A stretch of 64,000 bases of DNA. Origin: Akkermansiaceae bacterium. GTDB taxonomy: Bacteria; Verrucomicrobiota; Verrucomicrobiia; Verrucomicrobiales; Akkermansiaceae. Below the pieces are notes generated by a model that saw nothing but the letters and a program-made list of their open reading frames with translations, ran no database searches and was not told the DNA's origin. Position 1 is the stretch's first letter. Each line of letters begins with the position of its first letter. The stretch covers positions 25,220 through 89,219 of the forward strand of contig CAIXKE010000003.1 in assembly GCA_903919975.1 (NCBI GenBank), written 5' to 3'. A program made the position numbers and the translations under genes. Below are positions 34,666 to 43,123 of the stretch, piece after piece.

Positions 34666-35268
34666 ATGAAATTTCTAAACCCAGACGCAGAGGTAATAAG
34701 GCACGGCAGTGCATTACCACATTGGCAACAAGGGCAAGCGGCACAGTTTCTAACCTTCCGTCTCTCCGATGCGTTGCCAGTGTCGTTGGTAAACGACTGG
34801 CGGGTGAAACGCGATGAATGGCTTGCCGGGAATCCGAAACCGTGGTCGGCGGAAATACACGCAGAGTATCATCGGCTGTTCAGCCGAAAAATCGAGAAGT
34901 GGCTCGATCAGGGCATGGGATCCTGTTTGTTTGCCGATCCCGCATCTCGCACGCTGCTAGCGGAAACGTTAATGCGTTTTCAGGGAGAACGAGTGATGCA
35001 CCATGCATGGGTGATTATGCCGAACCACCTTCATGTGCTCTACAGTCCTCTCGAGCCGCAGGATAAATTGATACAGGCATGGAAATCCCACAGCGCCCGC
35101 AGTCTCGGGCGCGGACCGATCTGGCAGCGGGATTATCACGACACGGTGATTCGCGATTGGGATCACTTTAAAAATGTGGTGCGTTACATACGCCGCAATC
35201 CCCTGAAAGCAAAATTACCAGAACGAAGTTTTACGCTATGGGAAAGCGAAGCAGCAAGCCGACTCTGA
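34666..35268 (+). CDS. REP-associated tyrosine transposase (RAYT, Y1 family)
   Basis: A 200-residue single-strand DNA transposase of the IS200/IS605-related Y1 clan. The HUH motif is clear in MPNHLHVL, and the N-terminal LPHWQQGQAAQFLTFRLSDA is typical of verrucomicrobial RAYTs. The catalytic tyrosine is probably in NVVRYIRRNPLKAKL. RAYTs are usually single-copy and domesticated, and spread the short palindromes that flank them. Here REP units occur on both sides, consistent with a self-associated transposase and repeat unit. Confidence 0.92.
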   Translation: MKFLNPDAEVIRHGSALPHWQQGQAAQFLTFRLSDALPVSLVNDWRVKRDEWLAGNPKPWSAEIHAEYHRLFSRKIEKWLDQGMGSCLFADPASRTLLAETLMRFQGERVMHHAWVIMPNHLHVLYSPLEPQDKLIQAWKSHSARSLGRGPIWQRDYHDTVIRDWDHFKNVVRYIRRNPLKAKLPERSFTLWESEAASRL

Positions 35269-35273
35269 AGAAG

Positions 35274-35470
35274 TGCCGATATGCAGGAGCGCCGACATTC
35301 TGTCGGCTGCTGGCGCGGGGGACATACTGTCACCCGTCTTCCGCGAAGCGACTCGCCGGACAGAATGTCCGTCATCCAACAGCGCGCAGAATGCACGCGC
35401 TCCGGCATGGAGCGCCGACATTCTGTCGGCTGCTGGCGCGGGGGACATTCTGTCACCCGTTCCGGATCAT
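35274..35470. repeat. REP-type palindrome array, right of the transposase
   Basis: One partial and one full unit of the array described at 34213-34590, with the same CCGACATTCTGTCGG and GGACAGAATGTCC palindromes. It stops 7 bp before the stop codon of the next minus-strand gene. Confidence 0.9.
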
Positions 35471-35477
35471 TTCGGAC

Positions 35478-35882
35478 TTACTCAGGAAGCGTTTCAGGCG
35501 GCTTTGCTTCCGGGGCCGGTTCGGGGGCGGGCGGAACGGCTTGGGGAGTGGGCTGGGAATAAACGGCGTCGCCGATTTCCACGGAGCCGGATTGGAGGTC
35601 TGCTGCGGCGAATTGGCCGAGGGATTCGCCGGTGGCGAGTAGATTGGCACTGCGTTTTTCTGGTCCCCGGGTGGTCAGGATATTGCCGGATTTTATCGTT
35701 TGTCGCCCGTAAGTTTGGATCAGAACGAAGCGTCGATCCGCAGGGATCGAGGCGATCCGGCCGATGAGTTGCGGGGCTTCTGGGGCAGGGGGGGCGACAG
35801 GCTCTGAGGGCTTGTTCGTGGTGCAGGCGGGGGCGGCCATGAGGACGATGGCGGCAAGGCAGAGACGAATGCGGGATTTCAT
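35478..35882 (-). CDS. Small proline-rich lipoprotein
   Basis: A 134-residue predicted lipoprotein (lipobox LMAAPAC) of unknown function. It has a small central beta domain (IGRIASIPADRRFVLIQTYG, then GNILTTRG and a second segment LGQFAAADLQSGSVEIGDAV). This resembles the short SH3-like 'VxxVxxxxxFVLI' proteins found widely in Verrucomicrobiota. Both termini are rich in P, A and E. ATG 35882 lies 2 bp after the birA stop, so the gene is probably cotranscribed with birA. Confidence 0.75.
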   Translation of the reverse strand: MKSRIRLCLAAIVLMAAPACTTNKPSEPVAPPAPEAPQLIGRIASIPADRRFVLIQTYGRQTIKSGNILTTRGPEKRSANLLATGESLGQFAAADLQSGSVEIGDAVYSQPTPQAVPPAPEPAPEAKPPETLPE

Positions 35883-35884
35883 GA

Positions 35885-36691
35885 TCAATCGAGGATGCGC
35901 ACTTCGTCGGCTTGGATCAGGCATTCCAGGCCGTGATCCGTTCTGAGGAGGAGTTCGCCGCCTTGGGCGATGCCCTCGACGGTGCCTTGTTTGAGCCCGC
36001 TGGAAGTGGAGAGCGAAACCCGGTGATCGGTGAGCACGCAACGTTGGCGGACGGCGTTGAGGAGATCGGTGAACTCGCTGCCAATCTGGTTGCGGCGGAT
36101 CGCAAAGCGGCGGACGACGGCCGCCAGCACTTCGGCGCGCGGGATTTGCAGGCCGGTTTCGAGGCTTAATGAAGTGGCGATTTCTGAAACTTCGGGGGGG
36201 AAATCGGTGGTGTGAACGTTGAGGCCGATCCCGATGATGGCGAAATCCGGGCCGGCCTCGACGAGGATGCCAGCGATTTTGCGGCGGCCGATCCAGACAT
36301 CGTTGGGCCATTTGATGCCGGTGGGCGGGCCGAATGATTCCACAGCTTCCGCGATGGCGAGGCCGGTGGCGAGGGCGAGTCGCGGCCAGAGCGCCTTGGG
36401 TTCCTGCGGGCGGACGAGGATGGAGAGGGCGAGCGATTCTCCCGGCGGCGAGAACCAAACCGCGCCACGGCGGCCACGGCCGGCGGTCTGGCGGAGGGCG
36501 AGCAAGACCAAGCCATCGGCAGCTCCGCCGCATGCCAGGGAGCTCAGATCGTCGTTGGTCGAGTCCGCCGTTTCCCGGATCAATAGGCGGAAGGGATCGG
36601 GGAAATGATGGGCGATGCCGGAGAATTCATCCTGAATTCCGAAGTCGTTTGGTGTTTGTGATCGGTTAACCACGGATTTCACAGATTTCAC
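35885..36691 (-). CDS. birA: Biotin--[acetyl-CoA-carboxylase] ligase, without DNA-binding domain
   Basis: Attaches biotin to the carboxyl-carrier protein. The catalytic domain is complete: ETADSTND, the biotinyl-AMP loop GRGRRGAVWFSP, KWPNDVW, KIAGILVEA, and GIGLNV. The C-terminal beta domain ends LECLIQADEVRILD. There is no N-terminal helix-turn-helix, so it is monofunctional. The start is uncertain: the only in-frame start codons before the conserved region are GTGs at 36691, 36682 and 36673, and all lie within the left arm of the dispersed palindrome at 36668-36765. Confidence 0.93.
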   Translation of the reverse strand: MKSVKSVVNRSQTPNDFGIQDEFSGIAHHFPDPFRLLIRETADSTNDDLSSLACGGAADGLVLLALRQTAGRGRRGAVWFSPPGESLALSILVRPQEPKALWPRLALATGLAIAEAVESFGPPTGIKWPNDVWIGRRKIAGILVEAGPDFAIIGIGLNVHTTDFPPEVSEIATSLSLETGLQIPRAEVLAAVVRRFAIRRNQIGSEFTDLLNAVRQRCVLTDHRVSLSTSSGLKQGTVEGIAQGGELLLRTDHGLECLIQADEVRILD

Positions 36692-36765
36692 GGATTTGAT
36701 ACTCCACCAAAGAGGTTTTCCGTTTTGGTTTTATAACCTCTTCAAAATCTGTGCTAATCTGCGTA
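36668..36765. repeat. Dispersed long imperfect palindrome, CAGAT family, overlapping the birA start
   Basis: AACCACGGATTTCACAGATT, continuing with TCACGGATTT, faces AAAATCTGTGCTAATCTGCG. The left arm supplies the possible GTG start codons of birA on the minus strand. Confidence 0.75.
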
Positions 36766-36823
36766 ATTTGCCTTTGGCTATCTCCGCTGCGCTCCGGTTG
36801 TGGTTCAATTTCTGTTTTCGGGT

Positions 36824-37693
36824 TCATGGGGTGAGGTCCTTGCCCCTCAGTGGGATGAAATCCAGCCCGATATCGAGCGACGGAGCCGAGTGGGTGAGTG
36901 CACCGACCGAGATAAAGTCCACGCCGGTTTCCGCGATCTCGCGCAGGGTGTCCAAGGTGACGCCGCCGCTGGCTTCCAGCAGGGGAGTGGTGCGCTCACC
37001 GCGGGCGGCGATGGCTTGGCATATTTCCGCGGGGTTCATGTTATCGAGCAGGATGTAATCGATCCCATCCAGAGTGAGGAAGGTGCGCAGTTGATCGAGA
37101 TCATCGGCTTCCACTTCCACTTCGACTCCGGGTTTTTCGCTTTTCAGGCGTTGGATGGAAGCTTGGAGCGCCGCAGGTCCGCCCTCGGCGACGAGGTGGT
37201 TGTCCTTGACCATGGCTCGGTCGTAGAGGCCGAGTCGGTGATTGGTGCCGCCGCCGTGCAGGACCGCCTGTTTTTCGAGCATTCGGTATCCGGGTGTGGT
37301 TTTACGGGTATCGAGAATGCGGGCGTGACCTCCGCGGATGAGATCGACGTATTTGGCGGTGAGGGTGGCCACGCCGCTAAGGCGTTGGAGGAAATTCAGA
37401 GCGGTGCGTTCGGCGGTGAGGATCGAGCGGGCCTTGCCTTCGACGCGGATCAGCAGGGCTCCCTCGCTGACACGGCTACCATCCGGAACAAGAATCTCCA
37501 CTTCAAGCTCGGGATCGACTTTTGAGAAAACCCGGGCGGCCAATTCCACGCCGGAAACCGCACCTTCCTGACGGACGGCGACGAAGGCTCTGGCCACGCG
37601 GGTTTCGGGAACAAAATAGTGCGAGGTGACATCGCCGGGGCCGATGTCTTCTTCGAGGGCGAGAGCAATGAGAATTTCCGAGTGGTCCTTCAT
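36824..37693 (-). CDS. nadC: Nicotinate-nucleotide pyrophosphorylase (carboxylating)
   Basis: Forms nicotinate mononucleotide from quinolinate and PRPP in NAD synthesis. It has 289 residues. Motifs include LEEDIGPGDVTSHYF, TAERTALNFLQRLSGVAT, ILDTRKTTPGYRMLEKQAV, GGGTNHRLGLYDRAMVKDNH, LLDNMNPAEI, and LEASGGVTLDT. ATG 37693 overlaps the upstream gene's TGA in a TGATG; a GTG one codon earlier is also possible. Confidence 0.97.
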   Translation of the reverse strand: MKDHSEILIALALEEDIGPGDVTSHYFVPETRVARAFVAVRQEGAVSGVELAARVFSKVDPELEVEILVPDGSRVSEGALLIRVEGKARSILTAERTALNFLQRLSGVATLTAKYVDLIRGGHARILDTRKTTPGYRMLEKQAVLHGGGTNHRLGLYDRAMVKDNHLVAEGGPAALQASIQRLKSEKPGVEVEVEADDLDQLRTFLTLDGIDYILLDNMNPAEICQAIAARGERTTPLLEASGGVTLDTLREIAETGVDFISVGALTHSAPSLDIGLDFIPLRGKDLTP

Positions 37694-38487
37694 CACGGCT
37701 TGAGCTGTGGGCGGAGGCGCAGAATGACCTTGCTGTTGAGTTCGGGCAGCTTATCACCATCGACCTCCCAAATCAGGGCCCCGTTGGAGTGATCATGGAC
37801 GTCCGGCAGGCATAACAACTCGTCGCCGAAGGTGGCGAGCGAGATGACATTGCCATTCACATCGCACAGGTATTGGCGTGGTCCCTTGCCTTCGTTTGCG
37901 AGAATCGAGCCTGCGAAAAGGAAGGTATGGGTCGGGAACTTTTTCGCGGCTTTCGGGGTTTCCTCGGCATTTGGTGTCCCTGTTCCATCGTCTTGATCGG
38001 CGGCTTTGATGAACTCGTTGATCGGATGCTCGGTTTCTTTTCCTTCGGCGTCTTTGAAAACGAGGAAAACCCCCACTGGGTTGCCGCTCGGCGGGGTGGA
38101 CCGAAACCGTGTCATCTCGGGATCGATCGCTTCCTGCATCGCCGGATTGCCGGGCTTGGCCCCGAGCAGCAACAGCGCCGTATGCACGTGGCTGGGCTTG
38201 GCCTCGATCATGATGATCGACTCATGCTCCTTGCTGTCTTTGGTGCAGGCGATCAGTTCCAGCATGCCCTCCTTGAGGCAGACGCGGCTTTCGACATCCA
38301 CGCAGCGTTCCTCCAAATTGATTTTCACGCCGGGAATGACCAGTTTGGCCAGTGCGGCTTTCATTTCGGGGGCGATTTTATGCGTTTCTCCTGCCGTTGC
38401 GGGCGCGGGTGCCGGGGCCGGTTCATCCGCCGCGTGGGCGGCAAGCAAGATAGTAAACAGGCAGCAGGTGAATGCACGGAAGTTCAT
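37693..38487 (-). CDS. Secreted YdjY-domain protein
   Basis: A 264-residue exported protein. The signal peptide (MNFRAFTCCLFTILLAAHA) is followed by a P/A-rich linker and a YdjY-type domain (INLEERCVDVESRVCLKEGM, ESIIMIEAKPSHVHTALLLL, GAKPG). These domains are common in Verrucomicrobiota and Planctomycetes and have no known activity. The C-terminal half (THTFLFAGSILANEGKGPRQ, then YLCDVNGNVISLATFGDELL) completes the domain. Coupled to nadC by a TGATG overlap. Confidence 0.8.
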   Translation of the reverse strand: MNFRAFTCCLFTILLAAHAADEPAPAPAPATAGETHKIAPEMKAALAKLVIPGVKINLEERCVDVESRVCLKEGMLELIACTKDSKEHESIIMIEAKPSHVHTALLLLGAKPGNPAMQEAIDPEMTRFRSTPPSGNPVGVFLVFKDAEGKETEHPINEFIKAADQDDGTGTPNAEETPKAAKKFPTHTFLFAGSILANEGKGPRQYLCDVNGNVISLATFGDELLCLPDVHDHSNGALIWEVDGDKLPELNSKVILRLRPQLKP

Positions 38488-38669
38488 CGAAAAGATCGAT
38501 GACACGGCAGAGCCCCAAATACAAGCGCCTGACGCAAATCCGCGTTAATTTGCCTCAGAATTCCAATCATTTGGCTCGGTTTCCAAGGATCTTTATCAAA
38601 GATACGTCTCCTGCCTCGCAGCGGACACCCTCCGGCATTCCGGAAAAATATCCAACAAAGCTTCCGACC

Positions 38670-39857
38670 ATGGCAAATCTTCGTTCCTCTTCATCTCCGC
38701 GTAAAACCACCGTGAAAACCGCTCCATCGATCTTATTTCATGCCTGTTCGACCGATACGGACATGCTCTATTTCAGTCGTTTTAATGCCAGCGATCCGTA
38801 TCTGGCATTCACGATCGGCAATAAGAAATTTGGTTTGGCGGTGCCGATGGAATTCTCCCGGATGCAGAATGAGTCCGCGTTTGACGAAGTGCTGCTGCTT
38901 TCCGAAATCCGCGAAGGCGCGGTGAAACAATTCAATCTGCCGAAGGGTAGTATGCCGGACGATTGCCATGTGGTGCGGCATTTGGCGAAAATCTACAACA
39001 TTCGCGAGTTCCTTGTGGGATCCCGCTTTCCCGCCGGATTGGCGTTCAAACTCAGGGATGCCGGACTGAAAATCACGGCCGCGGAAAACGGCGAGTTGTT
39101 TCCCCAGCGCCAGTGCAAGACCGCCGACGAGGTGAAGGCCCTGCGCAAAGGCAATCGCGCCAGCGCTGCCGGTCATCACGCGGTCGCCAAAACTCTAACC
39201 GAAGCTAAAATCCGCAACGGCGTGCTCGTCCATCAGGGACGCGTCCTCACCTCCGAGCGCCTGCGTGACATCATCAGCATGGCCACCCACGCCGAAGGCG
39301 CGGTGGCGCTCGATACCATCGCCGCTTTTGGCGATCAGGCATGTGACTGCCACAACGCTGGCACCGGCCCGATCCGCGCCAACGAGTTGATCGTAGTGGA
39401 TATTTTCCCGCGCCGCATCGCCGAAGGTTATTGGGGCGATATGACCCGCACCTTCCTCAAGGGCAATGCCAGCGATGCTCAGCGTCATTTGGTCCGCACC
39501 GTCAAACGTGGCCACGCACTGGGGATGAAGATGGTCAAACCCGGAGTCACCGGCGGCAAAATCCACCAAGCGGTGGAGGACTTCTTCGCCAAAGAAGGCT
39601 ACAAGACTGTCAAAAACTCCCGCGAGCCGGAAGGTTTTTTCCATGCGATCGGCCATGGCATCGGGCTCGATGTCCACGAAGGTCCCTCCGTCCGCCCGAA
39701 TGCCACGCAAAAGCTCAAGAAGGGCATGGTCATCACCATCGAGCCAGGCCTCTACTACCGTGGTCTCGGCGGCTGTCGCATCGAGGATGTGATGCATGTC
39801 ACCCAGGATGGCGGTGAGAAAATCTCCAGTGCGCCATACAAGTGGGAGATTGCATAA
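38670..39857 (+). CDS. M24 family metallopeptidase (aminopeptidase P/proline dipeptidase-like)
   Basis: A 395-residue cytoplasmic peptidase with the pita-bread fold. The N-terminal creatinase-like domain (about 1-165) is followed by the M24 catalytic domain. The five metal ligands are recognisable: D in VVDIFPRR, D in GDMTRTF, H in FHAIGHGIGLDVHEG, E in ITIEPGLYY, and E in CRIEDVMHV. Start ATG 38670 was chosen because the upstream frame crosses the divergent promoter region shared with the YdjY gene. Confidence 0.92.
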   Translation: MANLRSSSSPRKTTVKTAPSILFHACSTDTDMLYFSRFNASDPYLAFTIGNKKFGLAVPMEFSRMQNESAFDEVLLLSEIREGAVKQFNLPKGSMPDDCHVVRHLAKIYNIREFLVGSRFPAGLAFKLRDAGLKITAAENGELFPQRQCKTADEVKALRKGNRASAAGHHAVAKTLTEAKIRNGVLVHQGRVLTSERLRDIISMATHAEGAVALDTIAAFGDQACDCHNAGTGPIRANELIVVDIFPRRIAEGYWGDMTRTFLKGNASDAQRHLVRTVKRGHALGMKMVKPGVTGGKIHQAVEDFFAKEGYKTVKNSREPEGFFHAIGHGIGLDVHEGPSVRPNATQKLKKGMVITIEPGLYYRGLGGCRIEDVMHVTQDGGEKISSAPYKWEIA

Positions 39858-39865
39858 TGATGCTC

Positions 39866-40024
39866 GGTAGGGCGGATCCGGCCCGGTCTGCCCACTTGTC
39901 GCCTGAGCGCGAGAAGTAGAGAGAAAGTGAATGCTTCGTGCTTTGTGTTTCGCTTTCTCAAGCGCTTCACATTCGCACCACCATGCGGCGGACAAGTGGG
40001 CGCGCCCGGCGGTCACTCCCTACC
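39866..40024. repeat. MITE-like inverted repeat of about 160 bp
   Basis: The left end GGTAGGGCGGATCCGG... with GCCCACTTGTCGCC faces the right end GGCGGACAAGTGGGC... with CTCCCTACC. The ends pair well over GGTAGGG and GCCCACTTGTC and less well between. It fills most of the 260-bp gap between the M24 peptidase and the sulfatase. No protein frame was seen. Confidence 0.7.
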
Positions 40025-40117
40025 ATTTCGGGGACTTTAGCGCTCCATGAAAGAGTGCGCCGCGGGCTTGACGTATCAGGCATCCAAGCCATTCAATCTA
40101 TGGTCTCCTGAAATATC

Positions 40118-41650
40118 ATGCGTGCCCTGTCATTCCTTTTCCTTACCCTGCTCGCCAGTTCCGCCGCGGAGCGGCCTAACATTCTGTTCATCTTTTCCGA
40201 TGACCACGCGTTGCAGGCGATTTCAGCTTATGGCGATCGATTCAAGGACATTGCCCCCACGCCCAATATCGACCGCCTTGCCAAGCAGGGCGCGGTCTTT
40301 GACCGTTCGTATTGTGCGAATTCAATCTGTGGCCCATCGCGCGCCTGCGTCCTCACGGGCAAGCATTCGCACATCAACGGCTTCATCGATAACAACAACT
40401 CGAGATTCAATGGCGCGCAGCCGACTTTTCCGAAATACCTCGGCAAGGCCGGTTATCAAACCGCCATCATCGGGAAATGGCATCTTGTGAGCCAACCCAC
40501 CGGCTTCGATTACTGGGAAATTCTCCCGGGCCAGGGGAACTACTACAACCCGGACTTCATCCAGATGGATGGCTCCACCAAGCGCATCGAAGGTTATGTC
40601 TCCGACATCATTACGGACAAATCGTTAGAATGGCTCAAAAACCGCAAGGATAAGAATAAGCCCTTCGTGCTGATGGCTCAGCACAAGGCCCCACACCGCA
40701 ACTGGTCGCCCGCCGAACGGCATTACAAGCTCTTCGACGGCGTGACCATGCCTGAACCGGAGACCCTCTTCGACGACTACGCGAACCGCAGTGTGGCGTT
40801 AAAAAAACAGAAAATGAGTTTGGAAAAAGATTTCTGGTGGGGGCATGACCTGTTGCTTCACGGCGAACCCACCGATCCACGGTTCCGTAAAGGAATGCCC
40901 AACGGTGAATATACGCGCATGAACACCGCGCAGAAGGCCGCTTTCGATCAGGCATACGGTGCGGAAAACCAGAAACTCATCGATGATCTCGCCGCCGGAA
41001 AACTCAACGATGAAGACGTCACCCGCTGGAAATACCAGCGCTACATCAAGAACTATCTCCGCACCATCCGCGCCGTGGATGAGAGTGTCGGCCGCCTGCT
41101 AGACTATCTCGACGAATCCGGTCTCGCGAAAAACACCATCGTCATCTATTCGGCGGATCAGGGGTTTTACCTTGGCGAACACGGATGGTATGACAAGCGT
41201 TGGATGTTCGAGGAGTCGCTCGCCATGCCCTTCCTAATCCGTTGGCCCGGTGTGGTGGAGCCCGGCGTCCGCTCCAAGGCTCTCATCCAAAATATCGACT
41301 ACGCACCCACCTTCCTCGAAGCTGCCGGCGTGGAAATTCCCGAGGACATCCAAGGCCGCAGTTTGCTGCCTTTGCTCAAAAACAAAGGCGTGGCTCCGGC
41401 CGACTGGCGCAAGGCGCTCTATTACTTCTATTCCGGCGAGGCCACCCACCACGTCGCCGCGCACGACGGTGTCCGCTCAGATCGTTACAAGCTGTTCTAC
41501 CTTCCGAAAACCGACGAATGGCAGCTCTTTGATCTTGATAAAGACCCGCAGGAAATGAAAAGCCTGCATGATGCCCCCGCCTACGCCTCGGTCCTCGCGG
41601 ATATGAAAAAGACCTATCAGGAGCTGCGCGCCCAATATAAAGTCAAATAG
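40118..41650 (+). CDS. Exported sulfatase (type I, formylglycine)
   Basis: A 510-residue S1-family sulfatase, active outside the cytoplasm on sulfated sugars or glycans. The signal peptide ends SSAAE. The metal-binding FSDDHA (27-32) is followed by the maturation motif CGPSR (C71-R75), in which the cysteine becomes formylglycine. Other features are GYQTAIIGKWHL, VIYSADQGFYLGEHGWYDKR and a C-terminal FDLDKDPQEMKSL subdomain. The substrate cannot be read from the sequence. Likely scavenges sulfated polysaccharides, as in many Verrucomicrobiota; no maturase is encoded nearby. Confidence 0.95.
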   Translation: MRALSFLFLTLLASSAAERPNILFIFSDDHALQAISAYGDRFKDIAPTPNIDRLAKQGAVFDRSYCANSICGPSRACVLTGKHSHINGFIDNNNSRFNGAQPTFPKYLGKAGYQTAIIGKWHLVSQPTGFDYWEILPGQGNYYNPDFIQMDGSTKRIEGYVSDIITDKSLEWLKNRKDKNKPFVLMAQHKAPHRNWSPAERHYKLFDGVTMPEPETLFDDYANRSVALKKQKMSLEKDFWWGHDLLLHGEPTDPRFRKGMPNGEYTRMNTAQKAAFDQAYGAENQKLIDDLAAGKLNDEDVTRWKYQRYIKNYLRTIRAVDESVGRLLDYLDESGLAKNTIVIYSADQGFYLGEHGWYDKRWMFEESLAMPFLIRWPGVVEPGVRSKALIQNIDYAPTFLEAAGVEIPEDIQGRSLLPLLKNKGVAPADWRKALYYFYSGEATHHVAAHDGVRSDRYKLFYLPKTDEWQLFDLDKDPQEMKSLHDAPAYASVLADMKKTYQELRAQYKVK

Positions 41651-41722
41651 TCGTGGAATTCCAATATCGAGGGTGCAAAGGACAATCGCGGTTGGATTGA
41701 TCTGGGATCATAAAAGCAACCC

Positions 41723-43123
41723 TTACCATTCCTGAGACGTTCTTTTGTCTTCGAACGCGACGTCGTAAATATTGAACTCGATGCGATTGAATGCGTTCAT
41801 CTTGAAGGTGGCTGAGCCGAAATTCTGGCTGGAGCCGACGATGGTGCCATCGACTGTTCTATCAAGACGAAAGACCATGGATGATCCATCTGGAAACCAT
41901 GCGCGGATGTCACCATTACGGCGGATGCTGCGGTCGTAACCGATAGGTTTGAGAGCCAAGGTGCTGAGTCTGTTGACCGGCAATTTAATATCTCCCAAGG
42001 ATGATTTGATGGTGATCAAGCCCTCCTCGATGGAGATCACTTCGCCATCGAGACTATCACCATTGGCGAGATCCATTCGGGTTTCTTTCGGTATTTCCGG
42101 CATGGCCGGTTCAGGCTCGGGATCGGGATCGGGATCCTCATCTTCCTGCTGCATGTTGAAGCGACGGACGATTCCGAGTCGTGGCGCTGGCACTTGATCG
42201 ATGGTGCCATCCCATGGAGCGACGGTGATCCGCGATATCCGCATAGGCATGGCGTTTTGAGACACAAAGTGGAGGCACGTGCCGAGTTTTTCCTTCTCCA
42301 CATCCGGGTCCGACCACACCTCGATGAGCCGTTCATTGAGGAATAAACAGAACTTACCGGATTTCCGGCTGGCCCGGATTTCCACCTTCACCTTGTCATT
42401 TTCCATGAGTGCCTGCGAATGCGTGTTGCCGAGAAAACTCTGATTTTTGGAATTCCGGAGATAGACACTGCCGCGCTGAAAAGTGAGTTCATAACCGGTG
42501 CCGGGATTGGCTGAGGATGGGTCATCCGAAAATACGATTACCTTTAGTGCGATGGAGTCGCCCTTCCATGCCGTTTCGAAAGTGATGGTGCACTCTTCGG
42601 GAAGTAGTTCGTTTTTTGCGATGCTGCCGGCATTTTTAGAACTAAAAGCCGAGAATCCGTAGGTCCATGCCGGAGTGTCGCCGGATTGCGTCCAGCCATC
42701 GAGTGCCGTAGGTCCCTGATAGAGGAGGGACGAAGAACCTTCGATTTTCACGCTGGAGACCATGATGCGCTTGAAATTCATTCGCCCGGCAAACCACGTG
42801 TCCAAGCAAATGATGTCATCGGTTACCGAGGCGAGTTGACCGCGAATGGTATCGCCATTGGTGAGGGTGAGTGTTGCCTCATGATCCGCCGCAGTGTTTG
42901 GTTTCTCTCCTGATAAGGATAGATCCATCACGTTTTTGATATAAAACGGGACAGGTTTTTCGAAGGCTTTGGACTTCAAAAGCAAGAATTCAGACGACAG
43001 AGATTCTAAAGTGCCGGCTAGTCGATCGTTGTTGGAAAATCGTGCGACGGACTCTCCGGTGGCAATCGCGGAGATGCCTTTTAGAGAAAGAATAGTGAGA
43101 ATGATAGAAAAAGCCGGTTTCAT
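41723..43123 (-). CDS. Secreted NGD-motif protein, paralogue 3 of the six-gene operon
   Basis: A 466-residue exported protein of unknown function. After a signal peptide, short beta-domains carry a repeated pattern: NDRLAGTLESLSSEFLLLKS, then TNGDTIRGQLASVTDDIICL, and near the C-terminus ANGDSLDGEVISIEEGLITI. Between them is a beta-sandwich like a concanavalin/LamG fold (CTITFETAWKGDSIALKVIV, KVKVEIRASRKSGKFCLFLN, ERLIEVWSDPD). A linker is rich in D, P and E (EDEDPDPDPEPEP). It overlaps the preceding paralogue in ATGA. Last gene of the operon. A carbohydrate- or matrix-binding role is only a guess. Confidence 0.8.
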   Translation of the reverse strand: MKPAFSIILTILSLKGISAIATGESVARFSNNDRLAGTLESLSSEFLLLKSKAFEKPVPFYIKNVMDLSLSGEKPNTAADHEATLTLTNGDTIRGQLASVTDDIICLDTWFAGRMNFKRIMVSSVKIEGSSSLLYQGPTALDGWTQSGDTPAWTYGFSAFSSKNAGSIAKNELLPEECTITFETAWKGDSIALKVIVFSDDPSSANPGTGYELTFQRGSVYLRNSKNQSFLGNTHSQALMENDKVKVEIRASRKSGKFCLFLNERLIEVWSDPDVEKEKLGTCLHFVSQNAMPMRISRITVAPWDGTIDQVPAPRLGIVRRFNMQQEDEDPDPDPEPEPAMPEIPKETRMDLANGDSLDGEVISIEEGLITIKSSLGDIKLPVNRLSTLALKPIGYDRSIRRNGDIRAWFPDGSSMVFRLDRTVDGTIVGSSQNFGSATFKMNAFNRIEFNIYDVAFEDKRTSQEW

